From JBLNDG01 sp050261415 (GTDB lineage Bacteria > Bacillota > Clostridia > Lutisporales > Lutisporaceae), in assembly GCA_050261415.1 (NCBI GenBank), contig JBLNDG010000109.1:1-19217 (forward strand): a stretch of DNA of 19,217 nucleotides, read 5' to 3'. Shown piece after piece: positions 1-7,329 of this stretch (positions within the stretch are counted from its first letter, which is position 1; every line of letters begins with the position of its first letter). The notes under the pieces were generated by a model. The model did not search any database. It had not been told where the DNA came from and worked only from the letters and a program-made list of their open reading frames with translations. Both the position numbers and the translations under genes were made by a program.

Positions 1-121
1 TGGGGAAAGCTACAGGTTTAAGCAGGCTCTTTCGAAGCATACAGATGTAGACTAATTTTTTTATGAATTGGTGGCCTAATTTTACTCCGGTAACTGGCCT
101 AAATTTTTATTGACATTAACA
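1..121 (+). mobile_element. Right end of an IS21-family insertion sequence (partial)
   Basis: The first 55 bases read as the last codons of an IstB-like ORF. After it come two imperfect direct copies of a motif beginning TGGCCTAA (about 71-84 and 94-108), separated by TACTCCGGTAAC. Multiple short terminal repeats of this kind, next to the end of istB, are typical of IS21-family right ends. The outermost bases read TTGACATTAACA, so the element probably ends in CA at 120-121 (or 123-124). The rest of the element lies outside the window. The family call is from memory of the end pattern; the exact boundary is uncertain because the left end and the target duplication cannot be seen. Confidence 0.55.
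2..55 (+). CDS. istB: IstB-like ATP-binding transposition protein, C-terminal 17 residues
   Basis: The open frame enters from the left edge and ends at TAA 53-55. It reads G-E-S-Y-R-F-K-Q followed by a short tail. A Gly-x-Ser-Tyr-Arg-(F/L)-Lys segment near the C-terminus is common in IstB helper ATPases of IS21 elements, and IS21-like terminal repeats follow directly. Seventeen residues are too few for certainty, so the call rests mainly on the combination of this tail and the repeats. Confidence 0.4.
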   Translation, partial: GESYRFKQALSKHTDVD

Positions 122-165
122 CCAGACTATTCCTTGTCCAACTTAGGTATAAAAAATTATTAACC

Positions 166-185
166 ATATAGCTTTAATGCTATAT
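166..185. repeat. 7-bp inverted repeat upstream of the small ORF
   Basis: ATATAGC (166-172) and GCTATAT (179-185) form a perfect 7-bp hairpin with a TTTAAT loop. It ends 13 bases before the AGGAGG ribosome binding site of the 211 ORF. It may be an operator or a weak leader hairpin; no T-tract follows, so it is not a terminator. Confidence 0.35.
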
Positions 186-210
186 CAATATAATACTAGG
201 AGGAATAAAT

Positions 211-510
211 GTGTATAAGGAAAAAGTTGGAACTGTAACCGAAAGCGAAAAGGATTTGCTTACGCAGGTATACGAAAGAAAATCCGCATTGCAGGAACTA
301 ATGCTAGTACTTGATAATTCTATGGTAATCGATGATACAGAGCGAAATGGGATATATCAGAGAATTGTGGATGATCTAACTATTACCAATAAAAACTTTG
401 ACAAGGTATGAAAAGACCTGGCAGTAAAATATCAGTGGAAAGCCGCTAACAACGGGCAATGGCAAATAGACTTCAAAACAAACGAAATTTTCTTGGTAAT
501 AAACAGCTAG
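211..510 (+). pseudogene. CXXX-repeat peptide modification system-like small protein, interrupted by in-frame TGA
   Basis: A GTG start at 211 follows AGGAGG (199-204) at good spacing; the overlapping ATG at 209 is out of frame and soon stops. The first part encodes 66 residues (VGTVTESEKDLLTQVYERK...) up to TGA 409-411. The same frame then continues open for another 32 codons, with KYQW, GQWQIDF and TNEIFLV, to TAG 508-510. From memory this pattern (V-G-K/T-V-T-x-x-E-K..., Leu-rich helix, then W...KYxW...W-x-I-D-F) matches the roughly 95-100 residue proteins named 'CXXX repeat peptide modification system protein', found beside radical-SAM peptide maturases. The TGA falls where a Trp (TGG) would fit, so a single G-to-A change is the simplest cause. 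No SECIS-like hairpin follows. The adjacent IS21 end may have removed the rest of its locus. The family name is tentative. Confidence 0.5.
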
Positions 511-556
511 TTTGTATTATTCTTAACACAAATATTATATGACAAATTGCATAACA

Positions 557-591
557 AATACACCCCTTAAGTTATCCTTTGGGGGTGTATT
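557..591 (-). terminator. Probable intrinsic terminator of the liv operon
   Basis: AATACACCCC (557-566) pairs perfectly with GGGGTGTATT (582-591), a 10-bp stem with a 15-base loop. It lies 19 bases past the livF stop codon. The T-tract on the minus strand is poor (GTTATGC follows). It also sits after the 211-510 reading frame on the plus strand and may work in both directions. Confidence 0.6.
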
Positions 592-610
592 CATATACAT
601 AAGTTTTTCC

Positions 611-1327
611 CTATTTGTGTTTTGTCTCTCCGAGATATGCCTTCTTTATATCCGGGTTGGCAAGCAGCTCCTGTCCCGGACCTTTTATAGTTATTCTTCC
701 CGTTTCCATTACATAGCCTGTATCAGCCACATGCAGAGCAGCATTTGCGTTCTGCTCAATCAGCAGTATTGTTACCCCCTGCTTGTGGATCTCCCTGATA
801 ATATTGAATATTTCCTTAACAATCAAAGGTGCAAGGCCTAATGACGGCTCATCCATCATCATGAGCTTCGGTCTGGACATAAGTGCCCTTCCGACTGCAA
901 GCATCTGCTGCTCGCCGCCGGATAATGTGCCGGCAAGCTGCCATGTCCTTTCCTTCAGCCTTGGAAATAGGCTGAACACCCACTCCATATCTTCTTTTAT
1001 ACTCTTTTCGTCCGTCCTTGCAAATGCTCCTATCTTCAGATTTTCAAGTACTGAAAGGTTTGGAAATACTCTTCGTCCTTCAGGAACCAATGTTATTCCA
1101 TTTCTTACCATATCCTTGGTTTTCATTTCCAGCAGGTTTTTCCCCATGTAGTTTATTGTCCCGTTTTTTGGCTTTACAAGTCCCATTATTGATCTCAGGG
1201 TTGTACTCTTTCCTGCACCATTAGCTCCTATAAGGGTAACTATCTTGCCTTCCTCAACTTCCAGGCTTATACCCTTTAAAGCTTCAATACCGCCATAAGC
1301 TACAACCAAATTATCAATCTTAAGCAT
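611..1327 (-). CDS. livF: Branched-chain amino acid ABC transporter, ATP-binding protein LivF
   Basis: The second ATPase of the high-affinity leucine/isoleucine/valine importer; it hydrolyses ATP at the inner face of the membrane to drive uptake through LivHM. The 238-residue length is normal for LivF. Walker A GANGAGKST is at residues 34-42, the signature LSGGEQQ at 135-141 and Walker B LMMMDEP with the Asp-Glu pair at 159-160. The conserved LivF segment VPEGRRVFPNLSV is at 81-93. The ATG at 1325-1327 overlaps the end of livG by 8 bases and has a GGGGTGGAAG ribosome binding site inside livG, so it is translationally coupled. It is the last gene of livKHMGF. Homologues also serve other amides (for example urea), but the complete LivKHMGF context favours amino acids. 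Confidence 0.95.
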   Translation of the reverse strand: MLKIDNLVVAYGGIEALKGISLEVEEGKIVTLIGANGAGKSTTLRSIMGLVKPKNGTINYMGKNLLEMKTKDMVRNGITLVPEGRRVFPNLSVLENLKIGAFARTDEKSIKEDMEWVFSLFPRLKERTWQLAGTLSGGEQQMLAVGRALMSRPKLMMMDEPSLGLAPLIVKEIFNIIREIHKQGVTILLIEQNANAALHVADTGYVMETGRITIKGPGQELLANPDIKKAYLGETKHK

Positions 1328-2090
1328 CTTCTTCCACCCCCAGATAAGCTTCTATTACCTTTTGATTATTCTGTATCTCATAGGGGCTTCCCTGGGCAAT
1401 GGTAATTCCGTAGTCAAACACATAAATCCTGTCGGATATGCCCATGACGACCTGCATATGGTGCTCTATCATAAATATGGTCAGATCATACTCTTCCCTG
1501 ATTTCCTTGATAAAATGGGTCAAGTCTTCAGATTCTCTGGGATTCATACCTGCCGCCGGTTCATCAAGAAGCAATACAGACGGTTCTGTCGCAAGTGCTC
1601 TTGCAATTTCAAGCCTTCTCTGCTTTCCGTAGGGAAGGGAACTTGACTTCTCGTCTTTATGATCGATAAGCCCTACTCTCTCAAGAAGCTTCAGGGACTT
1701 CTCAACCATTGCCTTTTCTTCCCTCTTATACCTGGGAAGTTTAAATATTGCTTCGAGGAAGTTTGACTTTACCCTCAAGTGGTTTGCAATAAGAACATTG
1801 TCCAGTACACTCAAATCCTTAAACAGCCTGATGTTCTGGAATGTCCTTGCAATACCCAGTCCTGTTATCTGGTCAGGTCTCATGCCTGTAATATCTTTTC
1901 CGTTAAATATAACCTTACCTTTTGTAGGTGTATAAACACCCGTTATCATGTTAAAGGCCGTTGTCTTGCCGGCTCCGTTAGGGCCTATGAGCGCCACAAT
2001 TTCGCCTTTATTGAGCTCAAGATTGAAATCCTTAACAGCGGTCAAACCGCCGAACTGCATTGTAATGTTATCTGTCCTAAGCACGCTCAT
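1320..2090 (-). CDS. livG: Branched-chain amino acid ABC transporter, ATP-binding protein LivG
   Basis: The first ATPase of the Liv importer, pairing with LivF under the LivHM permease. I place the start at the ATG ending at 2090, giving 256 residues, because AAGGAGGT lies 7 bases before it; an in-frame ATG at 2111 has no such site and lies deeper inside livM. Walker A GPNGAGKTT is at residues 36-44, the LivG-type signature LPYGKQRRLEIARAL at 152-166 (YGKQ instead of the canonical SGGQ, normal for LivG) and Walker B LLLDEP with Asp-Glu at 176-177. The GLGIARTFQNIRLF segment at 78-91 is typical of LivG. It overlaps livM by 14 bases and livF by 8 bases, so the three genes are translated as a coupled unit. 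Confidence 0.95.
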   Translation of the reverse strand: MSVLRTDNITMQFGGLTAVKDFNLELNKGEIVALIGPNGAGKTTAFNMITGVYTPTKGKVIFNGKDITGMRPDQITGLGIARTFQNIRLFKDLSVLDNVLIANHLRVKSNFLEAIFKLPRYKREEKAMVEKSLKLLERVGLIDHKDEKSSSLPYGKQRRLEIARALATEPSVLLLDEPAAGMNPRESEDLTHFIKEIREEYDLTIFMIEHHMQVVMGISDRIYVFDYGITIAQGSPYEIQNNQKVIEAYLGVEEDA

Positions 2091-3120
2091 TTTTTGTACC
2101 TCCTTTTGCAAGAGGTTTTATTAGAAGCTTATCCCAGCTGAATTCCCTTGTTCCCATGAGTCCATTCCTGAAGAACAGTACGACTACCATGAGAAGTATG
2201 GAGAATACAACCATCCTCAATCCTGGTAATGCCGGTATTGATGCGAACATCTGCTCATCCAGGAATCTCAGTGCTTCTTGCGCAATAGTGATAATAAAAG
2301 CTGATATTATTGTTCCTGTAACACTGCCCATTCCTCCAAGTACTATGATAAGAAGTATGTTGTATGTCGTCGTGAACCTGAACATTAAAGGATCGATAGC
2401 ACCGATGAGGTTGCCAAGAAGGCCGCCGCCTATTCCCGCAAAAAAGGCACCTATGGCAAAGGAAAGCACCTTGTGCTTGAACAGGCTTATGCCCATGCTC
2501 TCGGCAGCTATTTCATCTTCCCTTATGGCTTTGAAGGCTCTTCCATAGCTGCTGTTTATAAGGGATACCAATATATAAATGGTAACTATAGCGGTACCGA
2601 AGCTCCAATATAGATTGGTGGTTACCGGTATGCTCTTGAGACCCAGGGCTCCGTTTGTCACGGTCTGTGTATTTGTGAATATAACTCTTATTATCTCGCC
2701 AAAGCCCAGAGTAGCAATAGCAAGATAGTCTCCCTTCAGTCTCAGTACCGGAGCACCTATCAAAATGGCTATGATAGTTGAAAATACACCTGCCAATATA
2801 AGTGACGGCAGGAATGGACATACAACATTCTCCAAAAATGGAGTTATCGGCTTAAGAAAGAAGTTCATCTGCTTTGTAGAAACAGACATGGTCAGAAGTG
2901 CGGTCGTATATGCGCCTACAGCCATGAAACCAGCATGTCCCAATGAAAACAATCCTGTAAAGCCGTTTATAAGGTTCATGCTGAGTCCAAGTATCGTATA
3001 AATCGCACAAAGGTTAAGTATTCGCAGTATATAGGAGTCCAAAGTGTTATTGGCTATAAATAATAACAGGACTAAAACAACTATGGCGGTTATCGTTAAA
3101 ATCATATTTCTCTTCTTCAT
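2077..3120 (-). CDS. livM: Branched-chain amino acid ABC transporter, permease LivM
   Basis: One half of the transmembrane channel of the Liv importer (partner LivH). 347 residues, very hydrophobic, with about 9-10 predicted membrane segments. It carries the family landmarks GLSMNLINGFTGLFSLGHAGFM near residues 45-66, LRLKGDYLAIATLGFGEI near 126-143 (the cytoplasmic coupling region that docks on LivG/LivF), and TTYNILLIIVLGGMGSVTGT near 250-270. The ATG start at 3120 has GGAGAAGGTG upstream, located in the end of livH three codons away, so livH and livM are nearly contiguous. Length and motifs are normal. Confidence 0.94.
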   Translation of the reverse strand: MKKRNMILTITAIVVLVLLLFIANNTLDSYILRILNLCAIYTILGLSMNLINGFTGLFSLGHAGFMAVGAYTTALLTMSVSTKQMNFFLKPITPFLENVVCPFLPSLILAGVFSTIIAILIGAPVLRLKGDYLAIATLGFGEIIRVIFTNTQTVTNGALGLKSIPVTTNLYWSFGTAIVTIYILVSLINSSYGRAFKAIREDEIAAESMGISLFKHKVLSFAIGAFFAGIGGGLLGNLIGAIDPLMFRFTTTYNILLIIVLGGMGSVTGTIISAFIITIAQEALRFLDEQMFASIPALPGLRMVVFSILLMVVVLFFRNGLMGTREFSWDKLLIKPLAKGGTKNERA

Positions 3121-3123
3121 AGC

Positions 3124-4017
3124 TTACACCTTCTCCGAAATTTTTTCTCCCATTATGCCGGTAGGCCTGAACAGGAGTATTAGGATAAGCAGAATAAACG
3201 AGAAGGCATCTCTATAACCGCTAAACTCCGGCAGAAATGCAACCAGCATTATTTCGCCTATTCCAAGTATAAAACCGCCAATTACCGCACCCGCAATGTT
3301 CCCTATACCACCAATAACTGCAGCAATAAAGCATTTAATTCCCGGCATCACACCCATCAAAGGCAATATGCTCGGGAATTTAAGTCCCCACATAATTCCT
3401 CCTACTGCTGCAAGCATTGAACCTATTCCAAAAGTAAAGGATATTGTCCTGTTAACATCTACACCCATTATACCTGCAGTTTCCATATCTTTGGATACTG
3501 CTCTCATTGCCATACCGCTCTTTGTCTTATTGATCAGGTACATAAGCACAAACAAAAGGGCTACTGTTACAACAGGGATCATAAATGTAAGCATCTGAAT
3601 GTGCACATTCCCTATTTTCACCATATTGGTAAAAAGAGCAACCTGCGGAAAGGTCTTCGGTCTTCCGCCATATATAACTATTGCAAGATTTTCCAATAAA
3701 AATGAAGCGCCTATTGAAGATATAAGAATTGAAATCTTCGGAGCTTCCCTTATCGGCTTGTAAGCCAAAGCTTCTACCCCAATACCCAATACTCCGGTAA
3801 GGACAATCGCAATAATAAATGAAAAATACCATGGCATTCCAAAAGTAACAATCCCAAAGAATGCAAAGTATACTGCCATCATGAATATATCACCGTGAGC
3901 AAAGTTAATAAGTCTCAATATACCGTAAACCATTGTATAACCAATGGCTATCAATGCATATAGGCTCCCCAGCGATATACCGTTGGCTAAATGCTGAAAA
4001 AACATTTCCAGGGACAT
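3124..4017 (-). CDS. livH: Branched-chain amino acid ABC transporter, permease LivH
   Basis: The second permease subunit of the Liv importer, 297 residues from the chosen start. The ATG ending at 4017 is preceded by AGGTGGTG at 6 bases, whereas the longer in-frame start at 4050 lies over the hairpin between livK and livH and adds a peptide untypical of LivH. Landmarks are GYTMVYGILRLINFAHGDIFM near residues 25-45 (the hallmark LivH motif), EALAYKPIREAPKISILISSIG near 80-101 and AAVIGGIGNIAGAVIGG near 230-250. About eight membrane segments are expected. It is separated from livK by 136 bases carrying hairpins, which probably sets its expression below that of the binding protein. Confidence 0.94.
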   Translation of the reverse strand: MSLEMFFQHLANGISLGSLYALIAIGYTMVYGILRLINFAHGDIFMMAVYFAFFGIVTFGMPWYFSFIIAIVLTGVLGIGVEALAYKPIREAPKISILISSIGASFLLENLAIVIYGGRPKTFPQVALFTNMVKIGNVHIQMLTFMIPVVTVALLFVLMYLINKTKSGMAMRAVSKDMETAGIMGVDVNRTISFTFGIGSMLAAVGGIMWGLKFPSILPLMGVMPGIKCFIAAVIGGIGNIAGAVIGGFILGIGEIMLVAFLPEFSGYRDAFSFILLILILLFRPTGIMGEKISEKV

Positions 4018-4035
4018 ATATTCACCACCTAAGAT

Positions 4036-4054
4036 AAAAAGTCGGCTCACGCCG
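4036..4054 (-). terminator. Short hairpin with T-tract between livK and livH
   Basis: On the minus strand CGGC-GTGA-GCCG (4043-4054) is followed after two bases by TTTTT (4036-4040). The 4-bp stem alone is weak, but together with the stronger hairpin at 4075-4103 it suggests partial termination before livH. Confidence 0.35.
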
Positions 4055-4074
4055 CTTTGTCCTAACCATAAAAC

Positions 4075-4103
4075 GCACTTCCTCCCATTAAGGGAGGAAA
4101 TGC
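4075..4103 (-). terminator. Intercistronic hairpin, probable partial terminator after livK
   Basis: TTCCTCCC (4079-4086) pairs with GGGAGGAA (4092-4099), extended by GCA/TGC beyond one mismatch; on the minus strand it is followed by GTTTTATGG. It lies about 50 bases past the livK stop. Such a hairpin is commonly used to make more binding protein than permease from one promoter, and it also protects the upstream mRNA 3' end. Confidence 0.55.
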
Positions 4104-4153
4104 ATCTTATGCTCTTTATTCCTATAGTACATATGGGGAAGGTTTATTTCCAA

Positions 4154-5332
4154 CTATTTAGTAGGTTCTACCACATCCATGAATGTGAATTTTCCACCTT
4201 TAATTGTCTTAAGAACTGCGCTCTTTACAGCGTTTCTGTTTTCATCAAAGTTTACAACGCCTGCAGCACCCTGGAAGTCTTTTGTAGCAACCAATGCCTG
4301 CTGGATCTTGACCGGATCAGCTGAGCCAGCTGCTTCAATAGCCTTCAATATGATGAGGTAAGCATCATAAGCGAGAGCTGTAACTGCTGCAGGTTCTTTA
4401 TTGTATTCTGCCCTGTAGGCATCCAGGAACTTAGTAGATTCAGCAGTTATCGGCTTTTCTGTTGCGAAGAATGTTGAGAAAACAACGCCTTCAACAGCAT
4501 CCTGGCCGATATCTATGAATTCCGGAGTTTCCCAAGTATCACCGCCAATAAAAGGAGTTGTTATTCCAAGCTGCCTTGCCTGCTTAATAAGCAGAGCGGA
4601 TTCTGTAAAGTTACCGGGAGCAAATATTACATCAGCATTCAGTGCCTTTATGTTTGTAAGCTGTGCTGTGAAGTCCTGGTCACCTGTATTGTAGTTGGCA
4701 ATTCCGAGTATGCTGTTTTCATCACCGGTAAGCTTTTTGAAATTATCTGCAAAAAACTTTGCAAGTCCAACTGCATAGTCATTAGATACTTCCTGGATTA
4801 TTGCCGCTTTCTTAGCACCAAGCTTTGTGAAAGCATAGTTTGACATTACTGTTCCCTGAAACGGGTCGATGAAACAAACCCTGAAATAAAACTCATTGCC
4901 CTGAGTAACAAGTTGATTTGTGCAGGATGTGCCCATTGCAGGAACCTTTGCCTTCTTTACTATATCTCCAGCTGCCATTGCAAGTGAACTTCCCCAGCTT
5001 CCAATGATCGCAGATACTTTGTCCTTTTCAACCAGTCTTGCTGCAGCTGTAGCAGCTTCAACCTTATCCGACTTATTATCCACCAGAACGAGTTCAACCT
5101 TCTTGCCAAGCACCTCAGGATACAACTTGTTGGCAAGCTTTATTCCTTCGATTTCAAGAGCCCCGCCGGCTGCGTTAGCACCAGTCATAGGTTCAAATAC
5201 ACCTAGTTTTATTACATCTGATGCCGGAGCCGCAGCTTCTCCACCCTGAGTTGAAGCGGGTTTGGCACACCCTGTAAGTACCAGGGATAATGCCATTACA
5301 AGCACTAATGCTAAGGATAACGCCTTTTTCAT
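4154..5332 (-). CDS. livK: Branched-chain amino acid ABC transporter, substrate-binding lipoprotein LivK
   Basis: The extracellular binding protein that delivers leucine, isoleucine or valine (or related amino acids) to LivHM. Start chosen at the ATG ending at 5332 (392 residues), because GAAGGAGG lies 6 bases upstream. The N-terminus MKKALSLA... runs into a lipobox LVLTGC, with the lipidated Cys at residue 22, so the mature protein is anchored outside the membrane as expected in a Gram-positive. A low-complexity Ala/Ser/Gly linker follows, then a Peripla_BP_6 fold starting IKLGVFEPMTGANAAGG, with VSAIIGSWGSSLAMAAG and FIGGDTWETPEF as recognisable landmarks. It leads the livKHMGF cluster with its own long leader. 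The exact ligand cannot be read from sequence. Confidence 0.93.
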   Translation of the reverse strand: MKKALSLALVLVMALSLVLTGCAKPASTQGGEAAAPASDVIKLGVFEPMTGANAAGGALEIEGIKLANKLYPEVLGKKVELVLVDNKSDKVEAATAAARLVEKDKVSAIIGSWGSSLAMAAGDIVKKAKVPAMGTSCTNQLVTQGNEFYFRVCFIDPFQGTVMSNYAFTKLGAKKAAIIQEVSNDYAVGLAKFFADNFKKLTGDENSILGIANYNTGDQDFTAQLTNIKALNADVIFAPGNFTESALLIKQARQLGITTPFIGGDTWETPEFIDIGQDAVEGVVFSTFFATEKPITAESTKFLDAYRAEYNKEPAAVTALAYDAYLIILKAIEAAGSADPVKIQQALVATKDFQGAAGVVNFDENRNAVKSAVLKTIKGGKFTFMDVVEPTK

Positions 5333-5671
5333 ATTATTCCTCCTTCTCACTTTTAACCAAAAAAGATTTCAAACAAAACAATAAATAAGAATTCTGATAC
5401 CTTCCCCATTTGAGTGTTATCAGGTTTTATAAATCACTTCCTTCTTTCAAAAATCACCTCCGGAAAATAATTCTCGATATGAAAAAAAACTAAGCTACAA
5501 TATCCCTGAAAGAGACAAACTGCGGCTTAGAATTCTCTAAATGATCACACTTATCGCTATGTAAATTTTCCACCCATATATATAAATAAAAACAAATTCA
5601 GAAGTGCGTATTATTCATCTAATATACTATATTAAGTTCTAATATTTATATATTAGTCTTTGTATAAAAAT
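5333..5671 (-). promoter_or_regulatory. Long untranslated leader of livK
   Basis: This gene-free stretch of more than 300 bases separates yfcC from livK. If transcription starts just downstream of the -10 box at 5672-5677, the livK leader is about 330 bases. It contains, in transcript order, the hairpin plus T8 at 5482-5530 and a weaker stem CTGATA/TATCAG (5394-5399 with 5418-5423, 18-base loop), then the ribosome binding site. I see no T-box sequence (GGGTGGNACCGCG), no S-box or lysine-riboswitch signature and no convincing leucine-rich leader peptide. It may be an undescribed attenuator or simply hold the yfcC terminator. Confidence 0.35.
5482..5530 (-). terminator. Hairpin with T8 tract: yfcC terminator or livK leader attenuator
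   Basis: On the minus strand CTAAGC (5525-5530) pairs with GCTTAG (5490-5495), followed at once by TTTTTTTT (5482-5489). Inside, GCA/TGT and TGTCTC/GGGATA (two G-U and four standard pairs, loop TTTCA) can extend the stem. It could end the yfcC transcript, 220 bases past its stop, or act as a conditional terminator in the livK leader if the promoter at 5672-5700 is real. Confidence 0.55.
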
Positions 5672-5700
5672 ATAATATAATATATTAACTTGATAGTCAA
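5672..5700 (-). promoter_or_regulatory. Predicted sigma-A promoter for livKHMGF
   Basis: On the minus strand TTGACT (5695-5700), a 17-base spacer and TATTAT (5672-5677) each differ from the housekeeping consensus by one base. It is oriented toward livK and lies 50 bases past the end of yfcC. The surroundings are very AT-rich, so chance matches are possible; this is the best-spaced candidate I found in the gap. Confidence 0.5.
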
Positions 5701-5750
5701 ATAATTTTAAATATTGCATCAAATTTGTCATTTCCCAGTTTTCACGCAAT

Positions 5751-7166
5751 TTATGTTAACGTCCCGAATACTAAGGCTGCAATAATTATTACCATGAGTA
5801 TGACAAGAAGCTTCCATACAAACTTCAGCCAACGGTCATAAGAAACTCTGGCAACTGCCAGACCACCCATTACCACCGCACTTGTGGGTGTAATAAGGTT
5901 CACTATACCGGATGCCGATTGATAAGCTGTTATGACTACGTGCCTGGCAACCCCTGCAAAATCGCCCAGAGGAGCCATTATAGGCATCGAAAGTGTTGCC
6001 AGTCCTGAGGTAGATGGTATCAGAAAAGACATTGGTATATAAAATAGATATGCCATTATCGCAAACGCTACAGAGCCGGTTCCTGCCAGTGTCCTTTCAC
6101 CGAGATTCAACACTGTATCCGTTATGTTCCCCGCATTCATTACTATTGTAATACCTCTGGATACACCGACTATTAAAGCAACGCTCAGAAGGTCCTTCCC
6201 TCCATCAATGAAAGACCCTACAAGCTCTTTTTCATTAAAGCCCGCTGCCAATCCAATAATTATCGCCGAAGTCAGGAAAAGTGCGGTGAGCTCTCCGAAC
6301 CACCAACCCAGAGTAGGTATAAAGGTTATATTAATATCTGAAAAAGGTATGACTCCGAATATCATTATAATAAAGGTCAGTCCAAACAGGAACAGTATTA
6401 GTTTTCTTTTGCCCGTGAGCTCCGGAAAGCCGCTTTCATCAGGATGCGCAAGGAAATGCTTTTCATTATCAGTTTTCATATCATATACAATGGATTTGCT
6501 TGGGTCTTTTTTGACCTTCCCGGCATATCTCATTACATAAAGTATGGCAGCCAGTTCACCTGCGACAAGAATAAGCAGTCTGAGAAAAATACCTTCACCC
6601 ATTGATATTCCTGCAAATCCCGAAGCAATTCCCGTGGCAAAGGGATTTACTGTAGAACCCAACACCCCTACCCCGGCCCCCAGCATTATGACTCCCACAG
6701 CAGTAACGGCATCATAACCGGCTGCAATAAATACAGGTAGCAAAAGCGGGTAAAACGCAATGGTCTCTTCTGCCATGCCGAAGCTGGTACCGCCAAGGGA
6801 AAACAATATCATAAGCATGGGTATCATCCATTTTTCTCTTCCTTTAAGCCCCCTCGTTACTGATGCTATCCCTGCGTCAACCGCACCTGTCTTCATAACC
6901 ACTCCAAGAAAGCCTCCTATAACTATAATAAACAACGCAACATCGACAGCATCATAAAAACCGTTTATGGGTGCAGTCAATACATCCCCTATACCCTGGG
7001 GATTGGGGTCAACCCTGTGGTATGTCCCTGGAATAGGCTGCTTCTTTACAGCTTGAGGGTCCACATAGTTGTACTGTCCGGCAGGTACAATCCATGTCAA
7101 TATGGCAACCACAACAATAATCAAAAGTAAAATAGTAAATGCACTTGGCATCTTAAACTTTTTCAT
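5751..7166 (-). CDS. YfcC-family (DcuC/ArcD-like) membrane transporter
   Basis: A 471-residue polytopic membrane protein of about 12 segments. The N-terminus PSAFTILLLIIVVVAILTWIVPAGQY, the GGTSFGMAEETIAFYPLL stretch (126-142), GVLGSTVNPFATGIASG (168-183) and the second-half repeat SFLIPSTSGLATLSMPIM, followed by a SASGIVNLITPTSAVVMGGL segment, are typical of the C4-dicarboxylate carrier superfamily branch annotated YfcC. Characterised relatives move dicarboxylates or exchange basic amino acids; this protein's substrate cannot be told from sequence. ATG with AGGAGTG 6 bases upstream. It is monocistronic by layout: 163 bases with a terminator separate it from the gene upstream, and the livK promoter region follows. 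Confidence 0.88.
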   Translation of the reverse strand: MKKFKMPSAFTILLLIIVVVAILTWIVPAGQYNYVDPQAVKKQPIPGTYHRVDPNPQGIGDVLTAPINGFYDAVDVALFIIVIGGFLGVVMKTGAVDAGIASVTRGLKGREKWMIPMLMILFSLGGTSFGMAEETIAFYPLLLPVFIAAGYDAVTAVGVIMLGAGVGVLGSTVNPFATGIASGFAGISMGEGIFLRLLILVAGELAAILYVMRYAGKVKKDPSKSIVYDMKTDNEKHFLAHPDESGFPELTGKRKLILFLFGLTFIIMIFGVIPFSDINITFIPTLGWWFGELTALFLTSAIIIGLAAGFNEKELVGSFIDGGKDLLSVALIVGVSRGITIVMNAGNITDTVLNLGERTLAGTGSVAFAIMAYLFYIPMSFLIPSTSGLATLSMPIMAPLGDFAGVARHVVITAYQSASGIVNLITPTSAVVMGGLAVARVSYDRWLKFVWKLLVILMVIIIAALVFGTLT

Positions 7167-7259
7167 ATAATCACTCCTAGTGCTTAAATATTATGTTTCA
7201 TAGAATATTTTGCATAGCACCCTGGAAATTATACTCTTGCCTTCCGAAACATATATGTT

Positions 7260-7304
7260 AAAAAGCCTTCGACTATCCGGTTGTTACCCGATGGTCAAAG
7301 GCTT
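7260..7304 (-). terminator. Strong intrinsic terminator closing the AraC-led operon
   Basis: AAGCCTT (7263-7269) and AAGGCTT (7298-7304) form the base of a roughly 18-bp stem that continues GAC/GTC, ATC/GAT and GG/CC with two mismatches and one wobble, closing on TTGTTA. On the minus strand it runs into TTTTT (7260-7264). It lies 25 bases past the MFS stop codon and upstream of yfcC, separating the two units. Confidence 0.88.
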
Positions 7305-7329
7305 TCCTTACCATTTTCTTATATCAAGC

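Noticed and set aside
409..450. TGA in the 211-510 gene as a second selenocysteine codon
   Set aside because: No stable hairpin with a suitable loop follows within 40 bases, and the position fits a Trp rather than a Cys.
4920..5249. 109-codon open frame on the plus strand inside livK, and similar long frames opposite liv and other genes
   Set aside because: They lie antisense to well-supported genes, lack ribosome binding sites, and have compositions that mirror the real coding strand.
5333..5671. T-box or amino acid riboswitch in the livK leader
   Set aside because: No T-box core sequence and no conserved S-box, lysine or glycine riboswitch signature can be found on either strand.
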